Shown piece by piece: positions 1-8,860 of a stretch of 37,175 bases of DNA (its first letter is position 1; each line of letters starts with the position of its first letter). This DNA is from Bacteroidales bacterium (GTDB lineage Bacteria > Bacteroidota > Bacteroidia > Bacteroidales > Muribaculaceae): assembly GCA_029218425.1 (NCBI GenBank), contig JAQXRH010000085.1, positions 1 to 37,175 on the forward strand, written 5' to 3'. The translations under genes and the position numbers were made by a program. The notes under the pieces were generated by a model, which saw nothing but the letters and a program-made list of their open reading frames with translations, had not been told where the DNA came from and ran no database searches.

Positions 1-22
1 GTCAAAAATCAAGATTTTTGAC
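1..22 (-). terminator. Hairpin downstream of yidC
   Basis: A near-perfect inverted repeat (arms GTCAAAAATC and GATTTTTGAC) lies about 55 nt past the yidC stop codon and at the very edge of the window. A second, shorter hairpin (arms at 50-56 and 65-71, GTTGCCC/GGGCAAC) sits between it and the stop. Either could end pyrG-yidC transcription. Because the window begins here, the hairpin could instead belong to a convergent neighbour outside it. Confidence 0.4.
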
Positions 23-76
23 CCACCTCATGTGGTTGATTATCTGGTAGTTGCCCAGTCAAAGGGGCAACCGGCA

Positions 77-2179
77 TTAACGGCGGCGACCTTTCTGCTG
101 CTCGCGGAGGGCTGCTTGCTGCTTACGCTGAGCTTCCTCGAGGCGAGCCATGAAGCCCGATTTCTTCTTGGGCTTGGCGGCGTTTTCGGCCATCTTGCGG
201 CGCAGCTTATCCTCGTTGACGCAACGACGGAACACCCATGTCTGTATGATGGTGATAAGGAGCGACAGGAAGTAGTAGTAGCTCAACGCTGCGGGATAGG
301 TGTTGAAGAAGAAGAGGAACATTACCGGCATCAGGTACATCATCCATTTCATGCCGGGCATCGACGACGACGTCGGCTGGTTCTTCATGTTGATACGCGT
401 ATAGATGATGTTGGTGACGGTCATGAGCAAACAGAAGAGGCTGACGTCCTTGCCGTAGAACGGTATGGAGAACGGCAGAGAGAAGATGACGTCGGGGGCG
501 GCGAGGTCCTGTACCCAAAGGAAGCTCTGTCCGCGCAGCTCGATGCACGAGGGGAAGAAGGAGAACATCGCGATGAGAATAGGCATCTGCAGCAACAGGG
601 GCAGACAGCCGGAGAAGGGGCTTGCACCGGCGCGGGAGTAGAGCGCCATGGTCTTCTGCTGGCGTACCATCGCATTTTCTTTGCCGGGATATTTGTCGTT
701 GATTTCCTTGATTTCGGGGGCAAGGAGACGCATCTTGGCTTGCGAAAGGTAGCTCTTGTAGGTGAATGGGAAGATGATTATCTTGATGAAGATGGTAAGC
801 AACAGGATGATGATGCCGTAGTTTGACACAAATCCGCTGAGGAATGTGAATACGGGGATGACAATCAGGGTGTTGATCCATCTAAGCCACGACCAACCGA
901 GGGGGATGACACGAGTGAGGCTCAATCCGTCGTCGGAAGCCAGGGTGTCGTCGATGCCGTTGAGCAAGGGATAGAGGTTGGGGCCTATGAATATGTCGAT
1001 TGACGTGGCCACTTCAGCTGCGGGGTCGTAGTGCACGTCCATGTCGGCGGCGAGCAGTTTGGTGTGCGTTGACTCGGGGTTGACTTTGAATGCCTGTTGC
1101 TCTACTCTTCCCCATAGGAAACCGTTGCGCGGGATCATTATTGTGGAGAAGAATTGGTCCTTGAAGGCGAGCCACTGCACGGTGTGGTTGAGGTCCTCGG
1201 TCTTCGACGACATACCGTTGATGTTGTCGGGGCTCTCGCCTAAGTAGCGATAGTAGATGCCCGAGTTGCGTTCCTCGAAAGTGATGCCGCGTTCCAAGCG
1301 AGGCAAGTTCATTTTCCAGCATATGCGCATCTGGTCGATATTTTGCGGCAGCACGGTGGCGGTGTTGCGCTGCACGACGTCCAACCTTACGAGGTAGCTG
1401 TCGCCTTGCGGCAAGGTGTAGCGGTAGCCCCACTGCGCGCCGTCGCCGAGGTCGAGCATCATCTCTACTACGCTGTCGTTGACCTGCTTAGGCGTGAAAT
1501 AGAGGCGGCTGGTGGAGATATCGTTGTTGTTGTAGGAGATATTGAACCAATAGGAAGCCTGGTCGGCGGGGCTGAACACGTTGACCTGGGCTGAGTCGAT
1601 CTTGTTTTTGTCCTCTTTGGAGGGGAAGAATGTCTTGTAGCGGGGGTCGAGGAGTGTGGCTTTGGAGATGATACCGCCATGGGTGTCAAATTCCAGTTCG
1701 AGCACGTCGTTATGGATGCGGATAGTGTCGGCCGACTCTACGGGGCGGCGCGACGAAGCGAATTTGCGGTATACGCCCATGTCTTTTAATTCGCCTACGA
1801 GAGTGGAATAAGCGATATCCTGCTGCGTCACGTTCATTTCGATGGGGAAATGCTTGACGAGGGCGCTGTCGATGTCGATAGCGAAGGAATCGACGCTCAC
1901 TTTGCCGCTGAGCTTGCCGTCGACCACATTGAGGGCCACGTTGTTGTCGGCGTAGCTGAAAGTTTCGGTGCCGCCTAAGGTGTCGCGCACACCTATCTCC
2001 CTAACGATGGAGGGGATAAGCGCCAATTCGGCGTCGGAAATGGAGACGGGAGCGTTGTCGTTGGCCGCAGCTACGGGCTGCTCAGTTTTTTGGGCGTTTT
2101 CATCTTTTTTGGGCGCCAGCAGCATCATTCCGAAGAACACTGCCGAAGCCACAAGTACAATCTTTAATGAACTGTTCAC
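77..2179 (-). CDS. yidC: Membrane protein insertase YidC
   Basis: YidC/Oxa1 insertase of 700 aa, which folds and inserts inner-membrane proteins alone or with Sec. A single N-terminal membrane segment (residues 5-22) is followed by a large periplasmic beta domain (about 25-425). The conserved membrane core starts near residue 435 and includes the cytoplasmic hairpin with AKMRLLAPEIKEI (481-493) and ASPFSGCLPLLLQMPI (519-534). The groove arginine of E. coli YidC (R366) aligns with Lys466, a conservative change. The tail (651-700) is very basic, as expected for ribosome contact. The start is GTG; there is no in-frame ATG until the FFGMML segment, and the signal anchor requires the upstream start. 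It follows pyrG by 24 nt, so the two are very probably one operon. Confidence 0.96.
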   Translation of the reverse strand: MNSSLKIVLVASAVFFGMMLLAPKKDENAQKTEQPVAAANDNAPVSISDAELALIPSIVREIGVRDTLGGTETFSYADNNVALNVVDGKLSGKVSVDSFAIDIDSALVKHFPIEMNVTQQDIAYSTLVGELKDMGVYRKFASSRRPVESADTIRIHNDVLELEFDTHGGIISKATLLDPRYKTFFPSKEDKNKIDSAQVNVFSPADQASYWFNISYNNNDISTSRLYFTPKQVNDSVVEMMLDLGDGAQWGYRYTLPQGDSYLVRLDVVQRNTATVLPQNIDQMRICWKMNLPRLERGITFEERNSGIYYRYLGESPDNINGMSSKTEDLNHTVQWLAFKDQFFSTIMIPRNGFLWGRVEQQAFKVNPESTHTKLLAADMDVHYDPAAEVATSIDIFIGPNLYPLLNGIDDTLASDDGLSLTRVIPLGWSWLRWINTLIVIPVFTFLSGFVSNYGIIILLLTIFIKIIIFPFTYKSYLSQAKMRLLAPEIKEINDKYPGKENAMVRQQKTMALYSRAGASPFSGCLPLLLQMPILIAMFSFFPSCIELRGQSFLWVQDLAAPDVIFSLPFSIPFYGKDVSLFCLLMTVTNIIYTRINMKNQPTSSSMPGMKWMMYLMPVMFLFFFNTYPAALSYYYFLSLLITIIQTWVFRRCVNEDKLRRKMAENAAKPKKKSGFMARLEEAQRKQQAALREQQKGRRR

Positions 2180-2203
2180 GTGGAAGTTGTGTATTATTGG
2201 TTT

Positions 2204-3832
<1,629 letters not shown>

Positions 3833-3859
3833 TTAGATATTTGATTTCATTTTAAAGTG

Positions 3860-3867
3860 CAAAGATA
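3860..3867 (-). promoter_or_regulatory. pyrG-yidC promoter -7 element
   Basis: On the minus strand this reads TATCTTTG, a perfect match to the Bacteroidota sigma factor -7 element TAnnTTTG, about 40 nt before the pyrG GTG start. No TTTG -33 element lies at the usual 19-21 nt spacing, so the call rests on the -7 element and its position. Confidence 0.45.
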
Positions 3868-3978
3868 CCAATTTTCGTCTGAACTTCCATCCTTTTTTAT
3901 ATAAAATATTTCCGCCCCAATCGGAGCGGTCAACGAAAGGCCAACTGAACGGCATCAAGCAAGCACGGGGCAAGCATC

Positions 3979-4197
3979 GAATGGACAGCCGGGAGGGTAT
4001 GGAGACGTGGCAATGAATGTTCAGCCGGGTGATTTACGACGAATGGACAGCCGGGAGGACACGAGATGTGGCAATGAATGGTCAGCCGGGGGTTTTACGA
4101 CGAATGGACAGTCAGGAGGGCATGAGACGTGGCAATGAATGGTCAGCCGGGAGTTTTACGACGAATGGACAGCCGGGAGGGCATGGATGATGGCAGG
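3979..4197. repeat. 61-62 bp tandem repeat array in spacer
   Basis: Units begin at 3979, 4041, 4102 and 4163, with the last truncated. Each unit itself holds two related halves centred on AATGGACAGCCGGGAGG and AATGGTCAGCCGGGAGT, giving seven copies of the roughly 17-bp core. The unit length is not a multiple of three and no credible protein is encoded. It fills most of the 3821-4308 spacer between pyrG and the ATPase gene. The rest of that spacer is a purine-rich, GGTGGT-like stretch (4196-4250) and the ATPase terminator. Confidence 0.85.
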
Positions 4198-4263
4198 TGG
4201 GGGGCGGCAGTGGTGGTGGTGACGGTGACGGCGGAGGCAACGTCAATAAGCGCGCCACGGGAA

Positions 4264-4306
4264 AAAGCGTGCAAATTTAAAGTCGGATTTTAAATTTGCA
4301 CGCTTT
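4264..4306 (-). terminator. Terminator built on 33-bp palindrome, downstream copy
   Basis: An 18-bp perfect stem (4264-4281 with 4289-4306) closes a 7-nt loop GTCGGAT. In the direction of the ATPase gene the stem begins 2 nt after the TAG stop and runs into five T residues (4262-4266 on the opposite strand), so it is a textbook intrinsic terminator. Its inner 33 bp (4269-4301) are identical, in the same orientation, to the palindrome at the gene's 5' end (5470-5502). Confidence 0.65.
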
Positions 4307-4308
4307 AG

Positions 4309-5466
4309 CTATTCTTTACTGTTGGCGAGCGTAGCGATATCCCTGATATTTATAACATTAGGTGGTATGGCATCGCCATCGTATACCACAGTCTTCCGGG
4401 CAATCTTATCCTCCAACAATGCTGAAAGGTAATTGATATTCTTCAAAAAGTCGGGGTTGAAAGTCTTAGCTGACTTGATTTCAAAAATGTCGTATTTAAT
4501 GCCGTTGGCTATCATGACATCGACTTCACGTCCGGAATTTTCGCGATAAAAACACATTTGGGCGAAGCTGTCGGCATTAAGTTGCATTTTAAGAAGCTCG
4601 ACAACGGCGAAATTCTCGAAAATGGCGCCACGAAGGGGGTGGCAGCTAAGCTGTTGCGGAGTGTTGATGCCAATAAGCCAGCATAGCAAGCCGGTGTCGT
4701 AGAAATATATTTTTGGCGTTTTGGCCAGGCGCTTGGATATGTTGGTATGATAAGGCTGAAGTGAAAATGCGATGAAAGAGGCTTTCAAAATGCCCAACCA
4801 GCTCTTAATCGTAGGGCTGCTCACACCCACTTCCACAGCCAGGCTTGAGGCATTAAACTCATTGCCGCAACGCGCGGCAGCAAGCCTGATAAAATGCTGA
4901 AAAGCATCAAGATTGGTGATGCCGCTCAATCGTCGTACATCGCGCTCGATGTAGGTAGAGTAGTAATTTCGATAGAACAATTCGTGAGGAATGCCCTTGG
5001 CTACCACTCCGGGATACAATCCTTCGACGAGCAAACGGTCGGTAGGGAGCAGCTTCCTGCCAGACACTTCATCAATCGAAAAGGGCAACAACGTAAACAA
5101 TGCCGCCCTACCCGCCAACGATTGGGTGACCGACTCTAAAAGAGCGAAATTACTACTGCCGGTAAGGACGAACCGCCGGCTATCATCGGCATCAACCACG
5201 AGCTGGACATACGACAACAGGTCGGGCACATGCTGCACTTCGTCGATCACCACCTCCTTGCCACAACTGTCGAGGAAGCCTTTTGGGTCGGTCTTAACTG
5301 CTTGCCGCAAACCGATATCCTCCATATTGAAGTGGCGATAATGCTCGAAAAGGTGATTGCAAAGCGTGGACTTGCCCGATTGCCTCGGGCCAGTGATTAC
5401 GATGACCGAAAAATACCGAACGGCATCGGCTACCGCTTCAGAAATTTTGCGAGGGAAGTATTCCAT
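4309..5466 (-). CDS. AAA ATPase with DUF4143 and nuclease-like C-terminus
   Basis: A 385-aa member of the AAA_14/DUF4143 ATP-binding family, whose cellular role is poorly known. Numbering from the ATG at 5466: Walker A GPRQSGKST (26-34), Walker B VVIDE (72-76), sensor-like LTGSSN (101-106), a winged-helix-like segment around 205-227, and DUF4143 motif YDTGLL (256-261). The C-terminus has GREVDV (Glu314, Asp316) followed by FEIKSAK (Glu329, Lys331), the spacing of a PD-(D/E)XK nuclease-like core. An upstream TTG (5475) is possible, but it lies inside the palindrome and the family starts at MEYFPRK. The gene stands alone and is bracketed by identical palindromes 3 nt before the start and 2-7 nt after the stop. 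Its GC is lower than that of pyrG. Confidence 0.9.
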   Translation of the reverse strand: MEYFPRKISEAVADAVRYFSVIVITGPRQSGKSTLCNHLFEHYRHFNMEDIGLRQAVKTDPKGFLDSCGKEVVIDEVQHVPDLLSYVQLVVDADDSRRFVLTGSSNFALLESVTQSLAGRAALFTLLPFSIDEVSGRKLLPTDRLLVEGLYPGVVAKGIPHELFYRNYYSTYIERDVRRLSGITNLDAFQHFIRLAAARCGNEFNASSLAVEVGVSSPTIKSWLGILKASFIAFSLQPYHTNISKRLAKTPKIYFYDTGLLCWLIGINTPQQLSCHPLRGAIFENFAVVELLKMQLNADSFAQMCFYRENSGREVDVMIANGIKYDIFEIKSAKTFNPDFLKNINYLSALLEDKIARKTVVYDGDAIPPNVINIRDIATLANSKE

Positions 5467-5469
5467 ATC

Positions 5470-5502
5470 GTGCAAATTTAAAGTCGGATTTTAAATTTGC
5501 AC
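5470..5502 (-). repeat. 33-bp palindrome at 5' end of the ATPase gene
   Basis: Two 13-bp arms (5470-5482 and 5490-5502) flank loop GTCGGAT. It is base-for-base the same as 4269-4301, including the asymmetric loop, so the two copies are direct repeats of a palindrome. This copy ends 3 nt before the ATG, where a ribosome binding site would lie, and its outer arm overlaps the promoter. It has no T-tract on the gene side, so it is unlikely to be a terminator here. Operator, leader hairpin or module boundary are all possible. Confidence 0.9.
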
Positions 5503-5533
5503 AAATATAAAGATTTATGACCAATTTTGCAAG
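5502..5533 (-). promoter_or_regulatory. ATPase gene promoter overlapping the palindrome
   Basis: On the minus strand there is CTTG (5533-5530; consensus TTTG), a 20-nt spacer, and TATATTTG (5509-5502; consensus TAnnTTTG). The last base of the -7 element is the first base of the palindrome, so transcription would start inside the palindrome's outer arm, giving a leader of only about 30 nt. Confidence 0.5.
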
Positions 5534-5859
5534 ATGGCACTGCGGAAAAGTTCAGCTTAGGCGTCGCCGATTAGGTCGCCGCTTAGATGCTGAATAGCCG
5601 CTACATAGACACCGCTAAATAGCCGCCGCTACCAAAATCGGGAAGCATAATCGGCGGAAATCGGGAGTAACCAGGATTTATCGAGATTTATCGAGAGTAA
5701 CCTGGATTAATCGAGATTAATCGAGAGAATCAGGATTTATCGGGATTAATCGAGAAATGGGGATAATGCGCGAATTACCGAGCTGGATAAAGCTGGAATT
5801 ACCGACTGGGGAAAGCGGGAATTGCAAGGCTGGTGGGCTGGGGGGAAGAGCCGGAGAGA
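5503..5859. repeat. Spacer with 30-bp and 23-24-bp degenerate tandem repeats
   Basis: This non-coding stretch separates the ATPase gene from the Lrp gene. Positions 5671-5759 hold three 30-bp units, each containing two copies of GATTWATCGAG. Positions 5772-5842 hold three unrelated 23-24-bp units beginning GAATTACCG or GAATTGC. Positions 5560-5650 show looser CCGC- and AATCGG-rich duplications. Apart from the ATPase promoter at its left edge I see no gene or RNA here. Confidence 0.7.
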
Positions 5860-6321
5860 TTATTCCACGTCGATGGGGAGGTGGCGGTGGATAGAGTGGT
5901 CGAGGGAGATGAGGGTCTCGGTGCCGGTGACTCCGGGTATTTTCTGTATCTTGTTGTTTAGCAGATCCATAAGATGCTCATTGTCGCGGGCGAATAGTTT
6001 GATAAGCATGGTGTAGGGACCGGTGGTGAAGTGACACTCGGTGATCTCGGGGATGCGGCGCAATTCGGGCACCACCTCGCGATAAAGGGCGCCACGTTCG
6101 AGGTTGACACCGATGAAAGTGCATGTATAGAATCCTAAGTCCTTAGGGTTGACATAGTATCCCGAACCGGTGATGACCTTTAGGTCGATCATGCGCTGAA
6201 TGCGCTGATGAATAGCCGCGCGCGACACGCCACACTCTACGGCCACGTCTTTAGAGGGGATACGGGCATTCCACATCACGATTTTCAAAATTTTCCGGTC
6301 AAGATTGTCAATTTTGTCCAT
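5860..6321 (-). CDS. Lrp/AsnC family transcriptional regulator
   Basis: A 153-aa feast/famine regulator. The N-terminal helix-turn-helix (about residues 8-50; LDRKILKIV, then PSKDVAVECGVSRAAIHQRIQRM) binds DNA. The C-terminal RAM domain (about 70-150; TFIGVNLERG, then ECHFTTGPYTMLIKL) oligomerises and usually senses an amino acid. Length and layout are standard for Lrp/AsnC, and the start is ATG. The gene is monocistronic with its own well-matched promoter about 115 nt upstream. The ligand and targets cannot be read from the sequence, and no metabolic gene is adjacent in the same direction. Confidence 0.93.
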   Translation of the reverse strand: MDKIDNLDRKILKIVMWNARIPSKDVAVECGVSRAAIHQRIQRMIDLKVITGSGYYVNPKDLGFYTCTFIGVNLERGALYREVVPELRRIPEITECHFTTGPYTMLIKLFARDNEHLMDLLNNKIQKIPGVTGTETLISLDHSIHRHLPIDVE

Positions 6322-6651
6322 TACATTTATAGGTTTAAGGCATTATTAATTCTTTTTAAATCAAAGCTATTGACAATAATCAGCCATGCAGAGGTCAATG
6401 ATGGCAAATTTCAACGTCAACGGCTTTATAGGCGCAAAGTTAAAGGTAAATTTCCTAAAAACAAAGCATTTTGATAAGAATTATTAGAAAAATGCTAAAA
6501 TTTTCCATAATTTCCCGACAAAACGATGCATATTCCAAAATATAACCTTGCAATAGGACTATCAACAAAGTGCCGACGCGATACGGCGCCCCGGCGGTGA
6601 TTATCGGCTTATTGCACAACAATGTGGCGGTTTTCCGAGGCGAACTAAAGA
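6322..6651. other. Spacer upstream of the Lrp gene
   Basis: An AT-rich non-coding stretch between the Lrp gene and the fabF terminator. It holds the Lrp promoter (6435-6465) and a roughly 110-nt untranslated leader. I see no further gene; the two short open frames here lack any protein character. Confidence 0.6.
6435..6465 (-). promoter_or_regulatory. Lrp gene promoter
   Basis: On the minus strand: TTTG (6465-6462), 19 nt, TAACTTTG (6442-6435). This matches both Bacteroidota promoter elements at the expected spacing. Transcription would start near 6429, leaving a leader of about 107 nt that could hold autoregulatory sites; no clear palindromic operator is visible. Confidence 0.65.
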
Positions 6652-6692
6652 AAGGCGATGTGTCAAAATTTGGGATTTTGACACATCGCCTT
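6652..6692 (-). terminator. Terminator of the acpP-fabF operon
   Basis: An 18-bp perfect stem (6652-6669 with 6675-6692) has loop TTGGG. It lies about 50 nt after the fabF stop and is followed on the minus strand by a T-rich tail (TTTCTTTAG). Confidence 0.7.
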
Positions 6693-6741
6693 GTATCTGG
6701 ATGGTAGCTGATGGGCAGCTACGTCGCACTATCGAAGATGA

Positions 6742-8007
6742 TTATTTCTCAAACTTCTTAACAATGACGGTAGCATTGTGACCTCCAAAACCGAAGGAGT
6801 TGGAGAGGGCCGCGCGCACGGGGCGCTGCTGCATCTTGTTGAAAGTGAAGTTGATACGATAGTCGATATTTTCGTCCTCATCGCCATCTTCGTGGTTGAT
6901 GGTAGGGGGAACGACATCGTCTTGCACAGCCTTAACCGAGAACATTGCCTCCAAAGCGCCGGTAGCACCGAGAAGGTGTCCGGTCATTGACTTGGTGGAG
7001 GAGATGTTGAGGTTGTAGACATGATCGCCAAATACTTCCATGATGGCTTTCATCTCGGAGATATCGCCAACCGGAGTAGAAGTACCGTGAACATTGATGT
7101 AGTCGATATCTTCGGGGTTAAGGTTAGCATCTTCGAGAGCGTTACGCATAGCCAGGATAGCGCCCAAACCGTCGGGATGAGTGGCGGTGAGGTGGTAAGC
7201 GTCGGCAGAAAGGCCTCCGCCGGCAACCTCGGCATATATTCTGGCACCGCGAGCCAAAGCATGTTCAAGTTCTTCGAGAACGAGGACAACCGAGCCTTCA
7301 CCCATCACGAAACCGTCGCGGCTCTTGCTGAAGGGGCGAGAAGCCGTAGCGGGAGAGTCGTTGCGGGTAGACAAAGCGTGCATCGAGTTAAAGCCACCCA
7401 CGCCGGCGGGGAAAATAGCAGCTTCGGCGCCACCGGTCACGATAGCGTCGGCTTTACCCAGACGGATGAGGTTGAAAGCGTCGATGATAGCATTGTTGGA
7501 TGATGCGCAAGCCGAAACGGTGCCGAAGTTGGGACCGTGGTAGCCATATTCCATTGAGATGTGGCCCGAGGCTATGTCGGCAATCATCTTGGGGATGAAG
7601 AAGGGGTTGAATTTGGGGCCCTTGTCTTCGTTGAGGGCGTAGTAGCCGGCCTCTTCCTCGAAGGTGTGGAGGCCACCGATACCGGCGGCAACGATGACGC
7701 CGATGCGGTCGCGGTTGACGTTAGGGTCCTCCTCGATTTTTGAATCTTCGACAGCCTGGCGGGCAGCAGCGAGAGCATACTGCGCATAGAGGTCGAGGGT
7801 GCGCACCTTCTTGCGGTCGAAGAGAGCGTTGCCGTCGAAGTTTTTAACCTCGCAGGCAAACTGGGTTTTGAACTTTGAAGCATCGAAATGCGTGATAGGG
7901 CCGGCACCCGACACACCGTTTTTGGCATTTTCCCACGTCGTTGCGACGTCATTGCCAATAGGCGTGATGGCACCCAAACCAGTCACTACAACTCTTTTTA
8001 ACTCCAT
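6742..8007 (-). CDS. fabF: Beta-ketoacyl-ACP synthase II
   Basis: FabF (421 aa) condenses malonyl-ACP with acyl-ACP in fatty acid elongation. The thiolase-fold catalytic triad is complete: Cys167 in TVSACASSNNA, His307 in NVHGTSTPVGD and His344 in KSMTGHLLGATG. The C-terminal SNSFGFGGHNA motif (402-412) is also present. The start is ATG and the length is normal for the family. It lies 60 nt downstream of acpP on the same strand, the usual acpP-fabF arrangement, and ends at a strong terminator. Confidence 0.98.
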   Translation of the reverse strand: MELKRVVVTGLGAITPIGNDVATTWENAKNGVSGAGPITHFDASKFKTQFACEVKNFDGNALFDRKKVRTLDLYAQYALAAARQAVEDSKIEEDPNVNRDRIGVIVAAGIGGLHTFEEEAGYYALNEDKGPKFNPFFIPKMIADIASGHISMEYGYHGPNFGTVSACASSNNAIIDAFNLIRLGKADAIVTGGAEAAIFPAGVGGFNSMHALSTRNDSPATASRPFSKSRDGFVMGEGSVVLVLEELEHALARGARIYAEVAGGGLSADAYHLTATHPDGLGAILAMRNALEDANLNPEDIDYINVHGTSTPVGDISEMKAIMEVFGDHVYNLNISSTKSMTGHLLGATGALEAMFSVKAVQDDVVPPTINHEDGDEDENIDYRINFTFNKMQQRPVRAALSNSFGFGGHNATVIVKKFEK

Positions 8008-8067
8008 TATTCTATATAAATATATGTGTTATCAGTAATTGAAAAACTAATCAGCTAAGTTGCCTGA

Positions 8068-8301
8068 TTACTGAGCTTTTTCGATGTAGTTGATAGCGTC
8101 GCCTACAGTAGCGATTTTCTCTGCGTCTTCATCGGGAATTGTAACGCCGAATTCTTTTTCGAACTCCATGATGAGCTCTACAGTGTCAAGGCTATCAGCA
8201 CCGAGGTCGGTGGTAAATGCAGCTGATTCAGTTACTTGGTTTTCGTCTACTCCGAGTTTGTCTACAATTATTGTTTTAACACGAGATGCAATTTCTGACA
8301 T
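8068..8301 (-). CDS. acpP: Acyl carrier protein
   Basis: The 77-aa acidic carrier of growing fatty acyl chains. The phosphopantetheine attachment site is Ser37 in [11 protein letters not shown], and the four-helix layout and length are standard. The start is ATG. It is the first gene of acpP-fabF; the T-less, A-rich leader has no Shine-Dalgarno sequence, as is usual in this phylum. Confidence 0.98.
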   Translation of the reverse strand: MSEIASRVKTIIVDKLGVDENQVTESAAFTTDLGADSLDTVELIMEFEKEFGVTIPDEDAEKIATVGDAINYIEKAQ

Positions 8302-8353
8302 AATCGTAAATTTTAAAAAATTATTAATAGTTTAATGACTTAATTTCGCGTTG

Positions 8354-8361
8354 CAAAGTTA
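8354..8361 (-). promoter_or_regulatory. acpP-fabF promoter -7 element
   Basis: On the minus strand this reads TAACTTTG, followed by C, identical to the Lrp gene's -7 element, and lies about 53 nt before the acpP start. No TTTG lies at -33 spacing. Confidence 0.45.
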
Positions 8362-8701
8362 ATCATTTTGTTGTAAATGACCTACTTTTTGCGAGGCAAA
8401 ATTACTAAATACTATTGTTTTTAACACTATACAAATGTAAAAATTTCTTAACGGGGCTCAACATCCATTAATATAGAGCGATTAGGAGTGTTACAAAACA
8501 GTTACACAAACCAGCCCCATCGCCCGTCCTTGCAGTCATAAATCGCTCATCATCCCATTCATGCGTCATGTTTTGGCCACGTTCGCGCCGATGCGCCCGG
8601 GGCCACGCGCCACTTTCGCCCGGCCTTGCGCTTGCCAATCGAGAGCAGGCGCGCCATTTTCCCGCCCGGCGAAGATTCATTTACGCATTTTTATGCCATG
8701 A

Positions 8702-8735
8702 TTTGGCCTTTACATTTATTTTTTGCGTATCTTTG
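8702..8735 (+). promoter_or_regulatory. speA promoter
   Basis: TTTG (8702-8705), a 22-nt spacer and TATCTTTG (8728-8735). The -7 element is perfect, while the spacer is one or two nt longer than typical. The predicted leader is about 120 nt. Confidence 0.5.
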
Positions 8736-8860
8736 TGCACCACCGATAGCGCCCGGCAGCACGAATACCGACAGTCTGCCGCGTACTATCGTGCAAATAC
8801 CATCGAAGCAATCGCTATTGCACTTAAATTTTCATTCAAAAAAACAAGACTACTACACAG

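Larger units (their letters stand above)
8302..8860. other. Divergent spacer between acpP and speA
   Basis: This 559-bp stretch separates divergent acpP and speA and contains the promoters of both. The middle part (8460-8700) is GC-rich with several GCGCC-type runs. Short open frames on both strands lack homology features. I see no known riboswitch or RNA gene. Confidence 0.5.

Noticed and set aside
32..826. Long plus-strand open frame opposite yidC, and similar long antisense frames opposite pyrG, speA, rluA-type, topA and acrB-type genes
   Set aside because: They mirror strongly supported genes on the other strand, have low-complexity acidic or His/Arg-rich composition, and no domain signals; they follow from codon bias.
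3979..4197. CRISPR array
   Set aside because: The intervals between the 17-bp cores are themselves repeated rather than unique, and no cas gene is present.
4269..5502. Insertion sequence with terminal inverted repeats
   Set aside because: The enclosed protein is an ATPase of the DUF4143 family, not a transposase, and no target-site duplication is visible outside the palindromes.
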